64,000 nucleotides of DNA from Alisma plantago-aquatica (Eukaryota > Streptophyta > Magnoliopsida > Alismatales > Alismataceae). This document shows positions 24,501 through 36,559 of this stretch, piece after piece; within the stretch, counting starts at the first letter, position 1, and the number at the start of each line of letters is the position of its first letter. A program made the position numbers and the translations under genes. The stretch is from NCBI GenBank assembly GCA_963693085.1, contig OY856412.1:1063786744-1063850743 (forward strand), read 5' to 3'. Below the pieces are notes generated by a model. The model did no database searches. It saw only the letters and a program-made list of their open reading frames with translations, and was not told where the DNA came from.

Positions 24501-26130
24501 TCCAAATTAATAAAAAAATCGATGGCAGTGTGGGGAGTGTGAAACAAAAATTTATTGGAAGCAAGCTCGTGTTATGAGATTTATTGTGATAGGAACATTA
24601 ACCACCTCTATCTGGCATTTTCGTACTCCTTTTGGGTCATCATACCCTCTATGTGGGCATTTCATACCCTTTCAACTTTAATTTATGCTTGATCCTATCA
24701 TTTATGTCACCATGGGTGTTAATGCTCAAAAACTTTCTACATCATGCAATTAGACCTCAAATGATCTCTTAAACATTGAAAATTGTATGTTTTATTAGAC
24801 TTGAATTTGACTCTATAATATTTTAAGGGAATTTGATATAGAGACGCATCCTATGATAATTCATAATCAACGTGGTAGTCCATTTACTTTAGTCGATTAT
24901 ATGACCAATCAGTTCATATCAGTTTGGGGTATCCTATAAATGAATAATAAGTAATTGAAAGTGTGAATCTAGGATCATAAAATAATCACGTCATTTAGCG
25001 TGAATCATCACCACTCTAGTCTACATCCGATTGAACAAAAATGAACTTAATAAGCCTACATGACAATGCCCTAGTAACCAGGAGTGTAGCAAGACATATT
25101 TGGAGACACTACCACTCTAGTCTACACTTTAGTCCTTCTTTAACATGACCAAGGACCACATTAACCTTCTAGTTTATCTATTGGGTAAAATACATTTGGG
25201 TAGGGTTTTGTTATGTGAGGGTGATTACATTTCTTGATCATACTCCATTCAACATGTGGACATACAATTAGGTATCATGGTGGTTTAGGGGTTATCCATA
25301 CATAACTCCTTACACCTTAACTGTGTAAGATTCTAAATTCTAGAATATATGATCATAATTATGATATGAAAATAACCAGTATCAGTTATATACCGGTATA
25401 GTTTTAGTTTCTGCCATAATAAACTTATATAAATGTACTACTTGCCAAGATGGTCAGGGTGAGTACTACATAATACATATTCCACACGTTATATTCACAT
25501 TCATTTCTCCTAATCATTAGGAGATGAAATTATAATACTCTAAGTTGTGGTCTATGGATAATGTCCCATTATGCTTTGGTAAAAGAATATACTCACAATG
25601 ATTTGAAAAAGAGTTATCAATTTATATACACTAACAAGTGCAAATTTTAGGATTTTGTGTACTTCTTTGAGGAAATTCATTGTTTTGTATGTCAAATATT
25701 CCTTACTACTCTAATAAACGCATGATCTATAATGATAAGAAATTTATAAATACATCATAATTTCTCTAAAAATTAAAATTTGTCTCAAATGCAAGCAGAT
25801 CCTAGAAGTCAGTAAAAGTCTGCATCGACACATACAATGGTGTTCTTGCAATTACCCATATAATTATTGATTTCTCGGGAAAAAATAGGCACATATTATG
25901 TAACATGAGTTTTTGTAAAACACGAAGGTTCCTATGAGGTTGTGCGAATAGGTTAACTTGAGGAATGTCTCGAGGGTTCTTTGTTTGCAGAAAACCGAAC
26001 TTTCCATCTTCAATCTCTCAAACTCATTTTGCATGCTTAGAATGTCTACATCCAAGTCCACCTAGTGTGATTATGACTGGACCATGTAGCACATCTCCCA
26101 TTATGTGCACTCTTAGAGGCTCGTATGGTA
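21530..26130. other. Long AT-rich 5' part of the CACTA element (probable leader intron or filler)
   Basis: No coding exon is recognisable. The strand upstream of TNP2 and the acceptor just before its ATG suggest that much of this is a leader intron. A 130-codon plus-strand frame at 22574-22966 is a pyrimidine-rich tract and not a gene. Nested older insertions are possible, but I could not define ends for any. Confidence 0.4.
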
Positions 26131-26545
26131 TACGATAAGGTATGGTTAGGCACAAATTAAGCTAATTTGGAGAAATTAAGTCTGACAAAGCCAATTTGGA
26201 TCTCATTTAGGTCAACATAAGGTAAATAAAGGGAAATTAAGGTCGGAGCACTCCATGTTATACACAACTAGTTCTTATTTAGGGCAAATTGGATCAGATT
26301 TGGGTGAAGTAGGTCTATTTTGGGATAAACATGTCTAATTTAGGTGAGACAGGAATAAGGAGAAATTTGGTTTGATTTTTCCAAATCAGATGCCATTTAA
26401 GCAAATATGTGGTAAATTAGAAAAAAATAGGTCCAATAATTTTATGTTTTGCAAAATTAGGCCAAGTTAGGCCATATTAGGTCCAATTTAGATCAAGATA
26501 GGTCGAATTAGAGTCTTCCAGGTCTAATTTAGCCCTTTAAATAAT
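26130..26545. repeat. Degenerate TTAGGTC / AAATTAGG repeat region
   Basis: Over about 400 bp, variants of TTAGGTC, AATTTAGG, GGAAATTAAGG and AGGCCAAGTTAGG recur with irregular spacing of about 10-25 bp, mostly in the same orientation. No reading frame is associated. It resembles an old, decayed tandem array inside the CACTA element. Confidence 0.6.
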
Positions 26546-27605
26546 GTTAGTTGTGTTTTAGGTCAAGTTACAATTGTCAAAACTTAGATATAACCATTAA
26601 AATTATACATGGGATATATACCTATTTGTTAGAAGTGGAGAGAATCCTGAACTTGAATACACCACCACTCTCATATTGCATACAATGCATCCCAACCATG
26701 CATAAAAATGAAAATCACAGCCAGAGAAAATTACATTGAACTATGAGCAAGCAAACATGTTCAACCAATTTAATAGTTAAGCATGAAGCAAGAATCTGTG
26801 AAACTTGTTGTTCTTCTTTTTCTACTAGTATTATTAAATAGCCAAAGAGGTAATATGTTGAATGCAAGAAGATCTGAAGATAAATACTAGAGAACTACAC
26901 TATTTTGTCAATAAACCCTACCTCTATAGCCTAATTCCAGATCATATGAGAAAAACTACAACAAAGAATTATGTAACTTATAGTTTCAAAATCAATTTTA
27001 CAAATAAAACATCTCAAATTCATAATGAGTCATCTAACATTGAAGAACATCATGAGTTTACAATGTCTCATGACACACTTTCCAACCATTATTTTTGTTG
27101 CGTTTGAGCAGCTCCATAACCACCTAGGCTAGGGTTTTGGCTCCATGGAGGGTTTTATCAAGGGAAGGATGTCCCTGATTCCAGTGATTCTTTTATCCTT
27201 GATTTGATCAAAATCTCCAACAGACTTAGGGAAGAGACTAATAGCTAAATTGTGAGGTATGTTAATTTTTAGACTCCTTTACAAGACAGACCTCATTATG
27301 AATGTCAAGCTAACCTTAATCATACTCCACGACCAAATATTAGAGTAGGAAAAGGATGAATAATATTAGTAAGATACTTATTGCCAAAGAACCATGGGTG
27401 ATCTCGAAAGCAGTGTCATTCCAACATCGCCAACAGAGAAAGAAATGATTGCCTAATACAGGCTCTTGAATTTAGAAGTTGCTTCTAGACAAAGGAGATT
27501 TTATTCATACTAGGATAGGTCCAAAAATGATCTCTTGCAGCTGCACGACTTAGTTTGTTGCAAAACAAAATGAGCCCTAATAGGAGTACAAAACTTAACC
27601 TTGAC
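26546..27605. other. CACTA interior near the 5' end, no secure feature
   Basis: AT-rich with short unconvincing open frames (26551-26739, 26862-27107). A faint protein-like minus-strand stretch at 27200-27500 was not strong enough to assign. Confidence 0.35.
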
Positions 27606-27975
27606 TGGAAGTGCTCAATCCGCCACAGCAGTGCGACGCTCTACCGACTATCTGCAATGCTCTCCTCCTGCTCTGCCTTTTACATGGGCTCTACTACCCG
27701 ATTCTCCCTTAGGCTGGTCGTGATTGGATGAGACAAATCGTACTCAAACGATGAACTCCGACGCCAGGACGTGAGGGGCGCGCACGCAGGGGAAGAAATT
27801 GGTGGGAGATTTCGTGAAGGGGAGGGAGATTGGCGTGAAGAAGAGGGACTCGCGCCACTATCTGCGATGAAATCAGGGATATCTGATCAACTGGGCGGAG
27901 ATAGGTGCCGGCGAGAGAGAATCGTGCTCTGCGCACGACCGCTGAAATCGGGAAGTTTTTAGAAAGGGGATTCGA
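27606..27975 (-). promoter_or_regulatory. GC-rich, CpG-rich block at the CACTA 5' end (probable promoter/leader control region)
   Basis: Some 370 bp are clearly richer in G+C and CpG than everything around them, about 210-580 bp inside the 5' terminus at 28187. En/Spm has a comparable GC-rich control region just downstream of its promoter, whose methylation state governs activity. The position and orientation here agree. A 126-codon minus-strand frame at 28089-27709 runs through it but has no family features and may be leader sequence. Confidence 0.45.
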
Positions 27976-28019
27976 TCGTTCGCGCAACAGGAGGAGAAAA
28001 TAAAGAAAGTGCCCTTTTG

Positions 28020-28187
28020 TTTTTGGCAGACTGCGCGCTGCGTTGGCATATATTGGGACACTTTTATCGGCATCCCTTAAAAATTCCATCTAAATATGTA
28101 TCAAATATGTGGGCTAATTGGTATTACGGCATGTTAATAAAAAACTACCGCATAACAATGTCGGGTAAAGTGAACTTTGTTGTGGTG
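28020..28187. repeat. CACTA 5' terminus and subterminal motifs
   Basis: The terminal inverted repeat ends at 28187 (TTTGTTGTGGTG). Inside it are ATCGGCATC (28067), TACGGCAT (28124), TACCGCATAA and TGTCGGGTA. These are the same GGCAT/CCG words that are clustered at the other end, though fewer. Confidence 0.75.
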
Positions 28188-28208
28188 CAAACCAAGCACA
28201 CAAATACA

Positions 28209-30038
28209 TGTTAGGGAACATTTTATCAGACAGACCCACCTTGAGAGTGACACATGGTTGTGGTGGTCATAGTCATCTCCCATAGTGAAGATGGTGATTG
28301 TGATTCTTAGGCATGAAATCACTACAATCGTAGCATGTCATTTGTTACACTTAAACTTCATCAAACATAGTCTTAATACATGAGTTTTCATAAAGGTGAT
28401 GATTGGGTGGCTTTGACACATGGGGATAGATTGTGAGTGATAGATATTGGATTTACCCCTCCTACTGGAGTATGATATCCTAGTCACTTGATATGTGAGA
28501 CTGAGAAACGCATGTCCATGCACATGTGAATCAATATATAATATTGAAGTCACATTATCTCAAACATTCTCCTCTTAGTTCAAGAAACATGGATTGAAAG
28601 CTGAGAGGATGACCTTCCATGCCTCAACTTCATCCTGGATGTCAGAGAAAAAGGAATTATACAATCTCTACAACACAGTACACAAATTTTAGGTTGAAGT
28701 TGTTCTCTAGCTTTACATTCACTTGGGTAGCACTGATGTGCAACTAGGCACCACTCTTTGTTTGGGATGTCATAAGCTACTTATGGACATTCACTACCAG
28801 TGTGACAGGGGACCTATAGGTTCACACACATAGGAACTCATTTAGAAGAGGAGTTTGATCCTGGATGAAAATTGGATTGAGTGCCAAAGTGTTTAAGTAT
28901 TCAATTCATGAAACCAGTCGCTTGATTGGTTGATCATGCCTACCAAATGACCATCTCACTGGGTGAGATGGCCGTTTGGACAAGGACAAATGAGAGTCTC
29001 AAGTACTTGAGAAATTCATTTTAGGGTCAGGTTGACTGAAGTTTGAATTAGCTTAGTTATTCCCTTGAACCGACCGACTCATCTCAACTCAACATATGGT
29101 CATCTGGGTGTGTGAGACGGGCAGCTCACTTGGGTGAGATGGCCCAGTTGGGGCAAAATGAAGGTTTGGGATGTTTCTCAAATATTTTGAATTGCACTTA
29201 CTTGAGGAGCAAGTAAATTACTATAAGGTATTAATTGGAATCGAAATTGCTAAATTCTTATCTGATTGGGAAACTTCCAAATGACCATTTGGCAGTGCGA
29301 GATGACTGTCTCGCTTTCCAGATGATCGTCTTGGTGTGCCAGACGATCTTTTGGTGTCTCGCAAGTTGTGAAAGTGAATTTTCTTCTAGTCTTTTCCACT
29401 CCCACACAATCCTGTACATACTGGGAACCCTAACACTAACGTCACTTATAAAAGGAGGGGTATTGGGGCTTCCCAAGACATAACACAGAATATTAAGAAC
29501 CAATTCCTCTAAAAACTATTATCCTCTCTGGCTGTGGTAACCAAGAGCGCTCAAGCAAGTCCTACCCAACCGGGAGGGATAGCCTACGGGAGAGAACAAC
29601 TAAGAAGTTGTTGTGGGAGAGAAAGTTGGTGACTAGTACACCAATGGGAGGGACAACTCCTTCCTATCCATTATTGGTGAATGATAGAAGTTCTAATTAG
29701 TCTGTGTGGACTACTCTAGAGGCAGGAATCCTTTGTCTGCTACTCAGAAAGCAAAGTCAACTGGCATTCTGTGGCCAGACCACCAGAGTCACTGTAGAAG
29801 TTGCTAATATAACTATTTGTGGTGAAGAGTAGGAGTTGCACAACCACCGTCCAATAGCAACTTGTCATCAATTGCAAAGAAGTGAGTTTTGTCACTGAAC
29901 GTGTTCCAGGACCCGGTATAACACACTAAAAGCATCCTTCCTATTTTATAGTAGTTGAGGTGATCTTGTTGCTATGGGAATGTGGATAGATAATTTTTTT
30001 GTCTCCGCTGCTATGCTATGTGCTTGTATTTTCCAACA
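28209..30038 (+). repeat. LTR-like block, tentative
   Basis: Several LTR hallmarks are present: a start TGTTAGGGAA and an end TTTTCCAACA that are near inverted copies; a promoter-like ACTTATAAAAGG near 29445-29456; and, upstream of it, repeated GGGTGAGATGGCC-type words (28959-28975 and 29127-29143) plus related GACGATC/GAGATGAC words near 29300-29350, as in U3 regions. The 5-bp flanks (ATACA left, AAGGA right) do not match, so it may be part of a rearranged element. The right edge abuts gypsy coding sequence. Confidence 0.4.
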
Positions 30039-30272
30039 AAGGATCCTAGTAATTTGTTGAACATTGACCTTATTGAACTCTAAGGGAGGTTGACATATCT
30101 TGAGTCACCTGTGAGGATAATGGATACCAAGCTGAAAGTGCTCAGGAATAAGAAGATCAAGATGGTAATGGTTCTTTGAAAGCACAATAGTAAGTATAAA
30201 GCCACATGGGAGCTAAATACTGACATCAAAAATTATCATCCTGATTTGTTTGTACTATTAGTCAAATTTTGA
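30039..30272 (+). pseudogene. 3' end of a chromodomain gypsy integrase, truncated
   Basis: The frame starting at about 30039 reads K-D-P-S-N-L-L-N-I-D-L-I-E-L, then P-V-R-I-M-D-T-K-L-K-V-L-R-N-K, V-M-V-L and A-T-W-E, ending with H-P-D-L-F. This is the integrase tail with chromodomain of Tekay/Del-type chromoviruses, in which the chromodomain is thought to guide insertion to heterochromatin. One TGA stands where the family has Trp (30177-30179), and a TAA interrupts near 30081. Everything upstream of this tail is missing. It is followed by a purine tract and an LTR in correct order. Confidence 0.75.
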
Positions 30273-30289
30273 GAAAAAAATTTCTATAT

Positions 30290-30300
30290 GAGGGAAAGGA
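30290..30300 (+). promoter_or_regulatory. Polypurine tract before the 3' LTR
   Basis: GAGGGAAAGGA stands directly before TGTTATAAC, the LTR start at 30301. Confidence 0.65.
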
Positions 30301-33300
30301 TGTTATAACATGTTTTATCACATGTATATAATAATTTAAATGTAATAATTTGAGTAATAAGGAAATATTGATTTTCTTTAAAAGAATTAATTTCTTTTGC
30401 AAATTTTCCTTTGTAATAGTTTTCATGGTCTTTACTGATTTTGAGAACCTAATAATAAACATAGGGAAAAGGGAATAAAGAAAATACAAAATTATGTGGA
30501 CTACAAAAGGTAATGGGTAATTAATTATATACACATGGAATTGTGAGGAATTCTGTAGAGAAGTGGTGTTCAAGGCCACTAATGGTTTAGTTTTGTTTTC
30601 ACATGGTTCCCAATGAGAAAAGTAATCAAAATAAGAAATATATGAACATATAAAGAGAAAAGAATGGATTTAATGCCTTAAATAAAAGATAAAGAGGGAG
30701 ACTTGATATTAATAAAAGTACTTTAAGTTCAGTATTTTTGTATCCAATCTCACCCACACTTAAATAAAGTCACTAAAGTTTTCCTTCAAAATTTGGGATT
30801 AAAAAGATAAAAGGAGAGAGAGATATAAATTTTTCTAGAAATCCTAAAGTGAATGAATAACTAGGAATAACATTAAATGTCACACATATATCCTCTTTGG
30901 AAATGATTATCACTTACATTTATATTTTCACACACATCGCCGACCCTTGGATCAGGATCAGATGATCACAAGATAAACTTCTAGCTAACGTTGAACAAGG
31001 AAAGTTGGAGCAGTTAAAGCATGTTTTTCTAATTGATTTTCTCACAACTCAATACATGAGAAAGATTGGAAATCTTTCCATTAACTTGATGATATCAATG
31101 CAAACCAACCTACCCTATGTTTTTCCTGACTTGGAGGGATGTAGAATATTTTCCCAATTCACAAGCTTAATGGGTAACTTTATCATCATAGTCAAGGATA
31201 TGTATAGTTCTATGATGCTAACAAGGAGTGGCTCAAGTGGTCAAGCACGATGTCCCCTAACAAAAGGACTCGGGTTTGAATCTCAATTTCCACCTTGATT
31301 TACCTCCCACGTTTGGCCTTCTCCACGGGAGTGGGAGAGAGGGGAGAAAATTTCTCTCTTAATCGCATATATAGTGCTATGACCCTCCTATGTTACACAC
31401 ACATTGGTTTGCAAGATTCTTCTCGACTTTGTATTTGTCTACCTACCTCAAATTCCCTTTCAATACTTGTTCTTCACTTCTTCCTCTCCCTAGTGTCTTA
31501 CTAGAGATACCCTCTCCTCATCTCATCAACCCTGGCTACCTCCTGGACAGTTGAAGGCCTCATTGAGTTCGTCAAGGCAAGGAGAAGGTGACATTCCATG
31601 CAAGAGGCTTGATTGTAAATTCAATATTTGGGTTGACCATCTGTCTCGTGCAAGAAGGAGGAATTGAGGATGAAGACAAGCCCCAGTAAAAACACCAAAT
31701 TTCCCTTGTCTGTTCTTTAGTACCAGTAAGGACTTCTTGGTACTTTTCCTTTCTTTTCTCACCTGACTATATGAAGTCCACACAGACACAGACCGCCAGG
31801 TGGTGTCATCCCATTGGCTCAGCCCAACCGAGTTGGCAAGGTTGGGACTCGGGAGCACTGCCTAGGTGGCGGCTTGTGATTGGACAAAATTCAATTAGTT
31901 TTCTAAAAAAACTAGTAAATCGTAGAAATTTTAAATGAAGATAAATTATATAATAAAGTTGATCAAAAAAATGCAATGAATGCAATAAAAAATAGTTTCA
32001 AATACTAACTTTTTCTCAGATTCTAAAATTTCATAAAGTTTCTATCTTTATGTGTTGAATGCATAAAAACCCTAACTTCTTGGTTATAATTCTAAAAATA
32101 TGTTTGAACGACTTCAATGGATAAAGTTGGGTCTTTTTGGATACAAGAGGCAACTTTGACTTAATTTGACATTAATCATGTATAAAACATCTAGTTAAGG
32201 GTTTGTAAATTTAAAAGGAATTAAAAGTTATAATTAGGTTTTGGAAAGACAAAAACCAAATGAAACCCTAAGTTGACCTAAAAGCCCTAACTTGGAACCC
32301 AAGACAGTCTTAATGGTGGATTTTGGATAGAGTAGTAATAAGTGGGTGTTATGCATTAATTACAGGGTGATTGCTTGCTTGCTCTCAATCTACATTTATT
32401 GCTTGGACTTTAATCACTTATGAGAAAGGTATGTGGTTATGTCTATGAATACTCAATATAAATGACTTCCATGGATTCTCAAGGTTTTCAACATTGATTG
32501 GAAATCTCTAAATCTTTTATGAGTATCACGTTGGTTGTTAATTTAATTTTTGCAAACTTTAAAGCCTTTATGAGTATCATATTATATAAGTATAACTTTC
32601 TCAACTATCTTTGGTGGATTTAAGTGATACATGTGGGATGTATGGAATGTCACTATGGTGACGAATGATCAAGTTGGGATAGGATGATCATCAATAAGAC
32701 CATGCTAGGATAGGATGGCCGGGATAGGATGGCCATTGTGAGTCCTAGCCGAGAAAGGAAGGTCATAAAAAATCGAGCCCACGAGTTGTAGGTTATGAGA
32801 AGTCCACTGTAGGGACTAAACCCTAAAAGAGAGGGTACCCCACATGAGTACTCTAGAGAGGGAGTGTACCACATATATTAAGTTGAGAAGTTAGAAAGAA
32901 ATGCATGTTCAATCTTGTAATCATTTTTGTTGTTATGGATGAATATTTTGTTACATCTAGATTGAAATATTTTGTTCCCCACATACCAGTATAACATGTT
33001 ATGATGACCATGTTTTTAGCACAATTTTAGGTTAAACTATTTTTATTAAACAATATGGACTTCTAGAGAAGGTGGAACCAAAATAAAAGACTATTATAAC
33101 TACCTAGAGGATTGTACTAGATAGATTTTATTCCCAGTGGTAAAAAATAGTTTTCCTTTTAATGTGACTCCATGTTTGAGAGTTTATCTTTCATCTTGTT
33201 ACCAAACTCTTTCTCTTTAGTGAAATTATCAACTATTCATGTTGAATTGCTAAACCATCAATCATGTATTATGGTAATGGTCCTTTCCCTCTTGATCCAC

Positions 33301-33335
33301 CTTAATTGGCGATAATAGGGGGAGGGGTCGTTACA
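30301..33335 (+). repeat. 3-kb LTR of a chromodomain gypsy family (3' LTR)
   Basis: Starts TGTTATAAC and ends GGGGTCGTTACA. It shares many segments in order with the solo LTR at 41305-44680: GTGGCGGCTTGTGATTGG (31868) versus GTGGCGGCTCCCTATTGG (42820); GGTATGTGGTTATG (32428) versus GGTATGTGGTTACG (43809); TCCACTG.AGGGA; CCCCACATACCAG; and the terminal GGAGG.GGGGTCGT.ACA. Together with the adjoining chromodomain it identifies this LTR family as Ty3/gypsy. The five bases after it are TAATG. The other end of the element is lost, so no TSD can be tested. Confidence 0.75.
31226..31500 (+). mobile_element. Possible tRNA-derived SINE inside the LTR
   Basis: AGTGGCTCAAGTGGTCAAGC (31227-31246) resembles a tRNA A box. 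About 40 bp later, CTCGGGTTTGAATCTC (31269-31284) resembles a B box, giving the internal pol III promoter arrangement of plant SINEs. The 3' end and target duplications were not found, so the right limit is a guess. The LTR's own sequence could also produce this by chance. Confidence 0.35.
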
Positions 33336-35349
33336 TAATGTCTAGGTATGGTAACATGAAATCCATAGAATACTCTCAAGTAAATATTTTTTACTAGGTT
33401 TGCAATCAAAACAAACATACCATCCAAGGTATTTGTAGAATCATTAGGCAATCCAATCTACTGTCAGTAACTGTCTATGGATTCTATAACACAAGGCAAA
33501 TATTACAAGCACTAAAAAGAGATGAAATCATTTCAATGTCTCCCCACCATGCATGTTATGTAGCATTGGCGATGACATCATAAGCTATTTCCTTTAGGAC
33601 TCTAAATTCAAGACACATGTATGGACTCAACTGAACTTTTAGGAATCCATTACTTATATGAACAAGTAAGAAGGATTGTCATTTATTATAAGATTATAAA
33701 TCTAATGCACCATCGACTCAATAATGAACTTTATAACTTCCTAGAACCTATACAAGGTTCATAATGAATAGTTACACACTAGAAGAATGTCCCTAGTGCA
33801 TTTGATTTGTTCCTTTATCAAAGAGTGATCAAGTTCTATCTTAAATCAATACAATAAAAAAAGTTCATGTTTGAGGAATCACGGCCCTATACTTCATTCT
33901 ATACCAACTATTCATCTAGTCTACATCACTGTTGATGTGGGTTATAAGAAAATTTTGATTGTTTCACTCCCTCTATATGCCATATATAGACCAAGCTTCA
34001 TTCTTTAAATCGATGCCCTATTTTGACCTAGTTTTCACAAATTAGTGTGAATAAAGGTAAATCATTAAACTTAAATATGTACTAAAAAATATTTCATGCA
34101 CTACAAAATCTTAGATATAGAACACATCAAATTCCTCATTCTAATCTTCTTACATGTCTTCAAGCAAGATCGAAGTGTTATTATAAAAAAAAATGAAGGA
34201 AAGAAAATGATATGTAATTTTATCAACATAGCATTCATAATGTGCTTTCTATATAACAAATAAAAATATATCTAAATAACATATTACCTCTTTCATATAT
34301 TCTAAAATTAACATTAATCACAACTTATAGAAAATTAAGAGTAAGATTAATAAACAACTATATTTTAATTATTGAACAAGATTTATAATGTAGATCAGTT
34401 CATGGTAAGGTGATATGAAAGGTCTATATAATAAAGAATACAACAAGATATTATATAATAAGTTTGAAACAAGATCCCCTTTGCCCCATATTGTAACAAA
34501 AAACTCAAACATTATTTTGTCTTTTCTCAATCATTTTATTAAAATTCCTAAGGTAGGAGTAATGTAGTGAGAAATTCGTCCTTACATCCTAATCTAGTTG
34601 TTGAAGTCGTGAGTAACCATCAAACTTACAAATGGATTTGCCCATCCCAATGAGAATTATGGGTTATTGAGTCAATTGTTGAGGTTTTGTACATATATTT
34701 TGTTTTAGTGGGTGTCAACATGTCCTCTTTTCATTTTTGTTATCAATCAACTTTTTATTTCAATATAAGTAAATACAAGCTTAATACAAGCCATGAATTT
34801 AATAACAAGCATAATTCAATGAATTCTAGGTTTGTTATATGTAAAAAAATAAATAGTTTGAAAAGTCATATTTTGATATTATCGTAAAAACATTTCACCT
34901 TCCTAACATGACATATTATCTCAATAACTTACTAGTATAGTGGAATAGGGATAAAGGGATTGAAATTTGATTGTTTTATAGAAATAAGAAACATTGGAAG
35001 TGTTGTTTCCTCAATATATAACATAGAGGAGGTTGTCCTTATATGATATTGTAAGTAGATATAATGAGAAATAATTATGTGACACATAATTTTTCTCAAT
35101 AGTATTCTTGGGTTGAGGTGTATACTAGAAAATTTTCTTTGTATACACATCTGTCATTTTGTCCCAATCATTTTTAGATGTATAACTAAGATATGAACAA
35201 AATATTTAATTTGTAAAAGGAATAAGGAGGAGTTATGTGATACAAATGGGTTAAAAATATACATGATGGGATAATAAGACGTGCTATAAGAAAGAGAATG
35301 ACTAACTACAATGTAAATTAAAAAGAAGAATGACTAAAACATGGAACAC
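33336..35349. other. AT-rich intergenic or decayed repeat sequence
   Basis: No open frame with a family signature and no LTR or inverted-repeat ends were found. Short frames (34687-34887 and the minus-strand 35150-34932) are AT-rich and unsupported. Confidence 0.4.
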
Positions 35350-35359
35350 ACTCCCTGTC

Positions 35360-36065
35360 CATGGTGATGAAGGAGTCATAGTTGAACATCTGAGGAAATC
35401 ATCCTTGGCCCGGAGAAGATAAATCTGACCTCTCATTCATAGATTTGTCCTATAAGAAGAATCTGGGAGACACTTCGCTAAACAAGGTGGAAATAAAAGT
35501 TCAAGAGTATACTTTGATTTATTCGTAGGAAGAAGTAAGTAAGAATGTAGAGAAATGGAACTCTTGTCTAGCTGGTTACATCTTAGGATGCAAGTCACAC
35601 ATTCCTACTCTAGAGAGGTATATGTCATTGAGCCAAGATTATGGCTTCTTTTTTATATGTTTCTCAAAAGTTTTAGATTTGTAGAATGTCCTTGATGATG
35701 ATTCTTATTATGTGAGACAGAAGCCAATGATCAAGATGAAATGAATACTAGGCCAATCATTACAAAGATTCAAACTAACAGACATTCTAGAACTTCTAGG
35801 GAAGAGAATGTTCAAGAGAATCAATTCCTTTTTGGGTACTCCATTGTGTATAGACAGATTCGCACATGACTTTAGTAGACTTGAGTTTGCAAGACTACAT
35901 GTTCTAATGTCTGTTGATGCTATATTTCATGATTACCTTGATGTTTCTAGTGAAAGTGGCACTCCATACCGTATTTTGTTTGTGTATGAACGGAGACTCA
36001 AACCTTGTCCAACTTGCAACAACTTTGGGCATGATTATTGCAAACCCAAAGATGCTCCTATATAA
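35360..36065 (+). pseudogene. ORF1 of the old LINE (zinc-knuckle protein), remnant
   Basis: The readable part (about 35770-36065) shows the ORF1 pattern of plant LINEs: G-T-P-L-C-I-D-R, a stretch ending in F-A-R-L-H-V, and a terminal knuckle C-P-T-C-N-N-F-G-H-D-Y-C that fits CX2CX4HX2-4C. The preceding DUF4283-like region (35360-35770) is broken by stops. An intact protein would bind LINE RNA. Confidence 0.65.
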
Positions 36066-36559
36066 AAGAAATTTTAGGTTGAAAAAAAGATATTGATAGT
36101 ACAACAATTGTTTACAGTAAGTTAGATAGTGCAAAAGCAATTGTCAAGGTGTTTAATACTAGTTCTGAGAAGTTCATGAATACAGATTCAAGTGAGTCTT
36201 TTATACTGATGTTGAGCCCAGTGTTACTACAAAAGTTGAAGATTTAGAAAAGGAAGAGTTCCATGTGAGTAATGGTAGCTTTAAAGTGGAAAATGATACA
36301 TCAAGAGATCTACTATTGAATCTTCATCAATGGTAGATTTAATCACACCTCCAAAATCAACTAATATGAATAGAGATCCTTAATCTTCACAAAGATCTAA
36401 GGAGTTTTTGGATCAGGGGAAAACAAGGAAAATGAAGATAAAAAATTCTAGCATCAATTCTCTGACATCATACACTCTGTTATTGAATAGGTTCAAGAAT
36501 TTAAAGTTTGAAATTGATACTAAAAATCTTCAAATTCTAGTGAAGAACTGGTGCCTCAC

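Larger units (their letters stand above)
6753..28187 (-). mobile_element. Large CACTA (En/Spm-type) DNA transposon, 21.4 kb
   Basis: The left end reads CACTACAACAAATCTC. The right end, reverse-complemented, reads CACCACAACAAAGTTC, so 11 of the first 12 bases match. The flanks are CAA on both sides (6750-6752 and 28188-28190), the 3-bp duplication expected for CACTA elements. Inside, on the minus strand, are a TNP2-type transposase and a second, Transposase_24/TnpA-like gene. Repeated GCCG/CGGC-bearing motifs lie near both ends. The element is therefore oriented with its 5' end at 28187. The right terminal CACTA has decayed to CACCA and TNP2 is broken, so it is probably no longer autonomous. 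Confidence 0.92.

Noticed and set aside
27117..27560. Faint LINE zinc-finger-like translation on the minus strand
   Set aside because: Only weak, frame-shifting resemblance, with no conserved Cys/His pattern.
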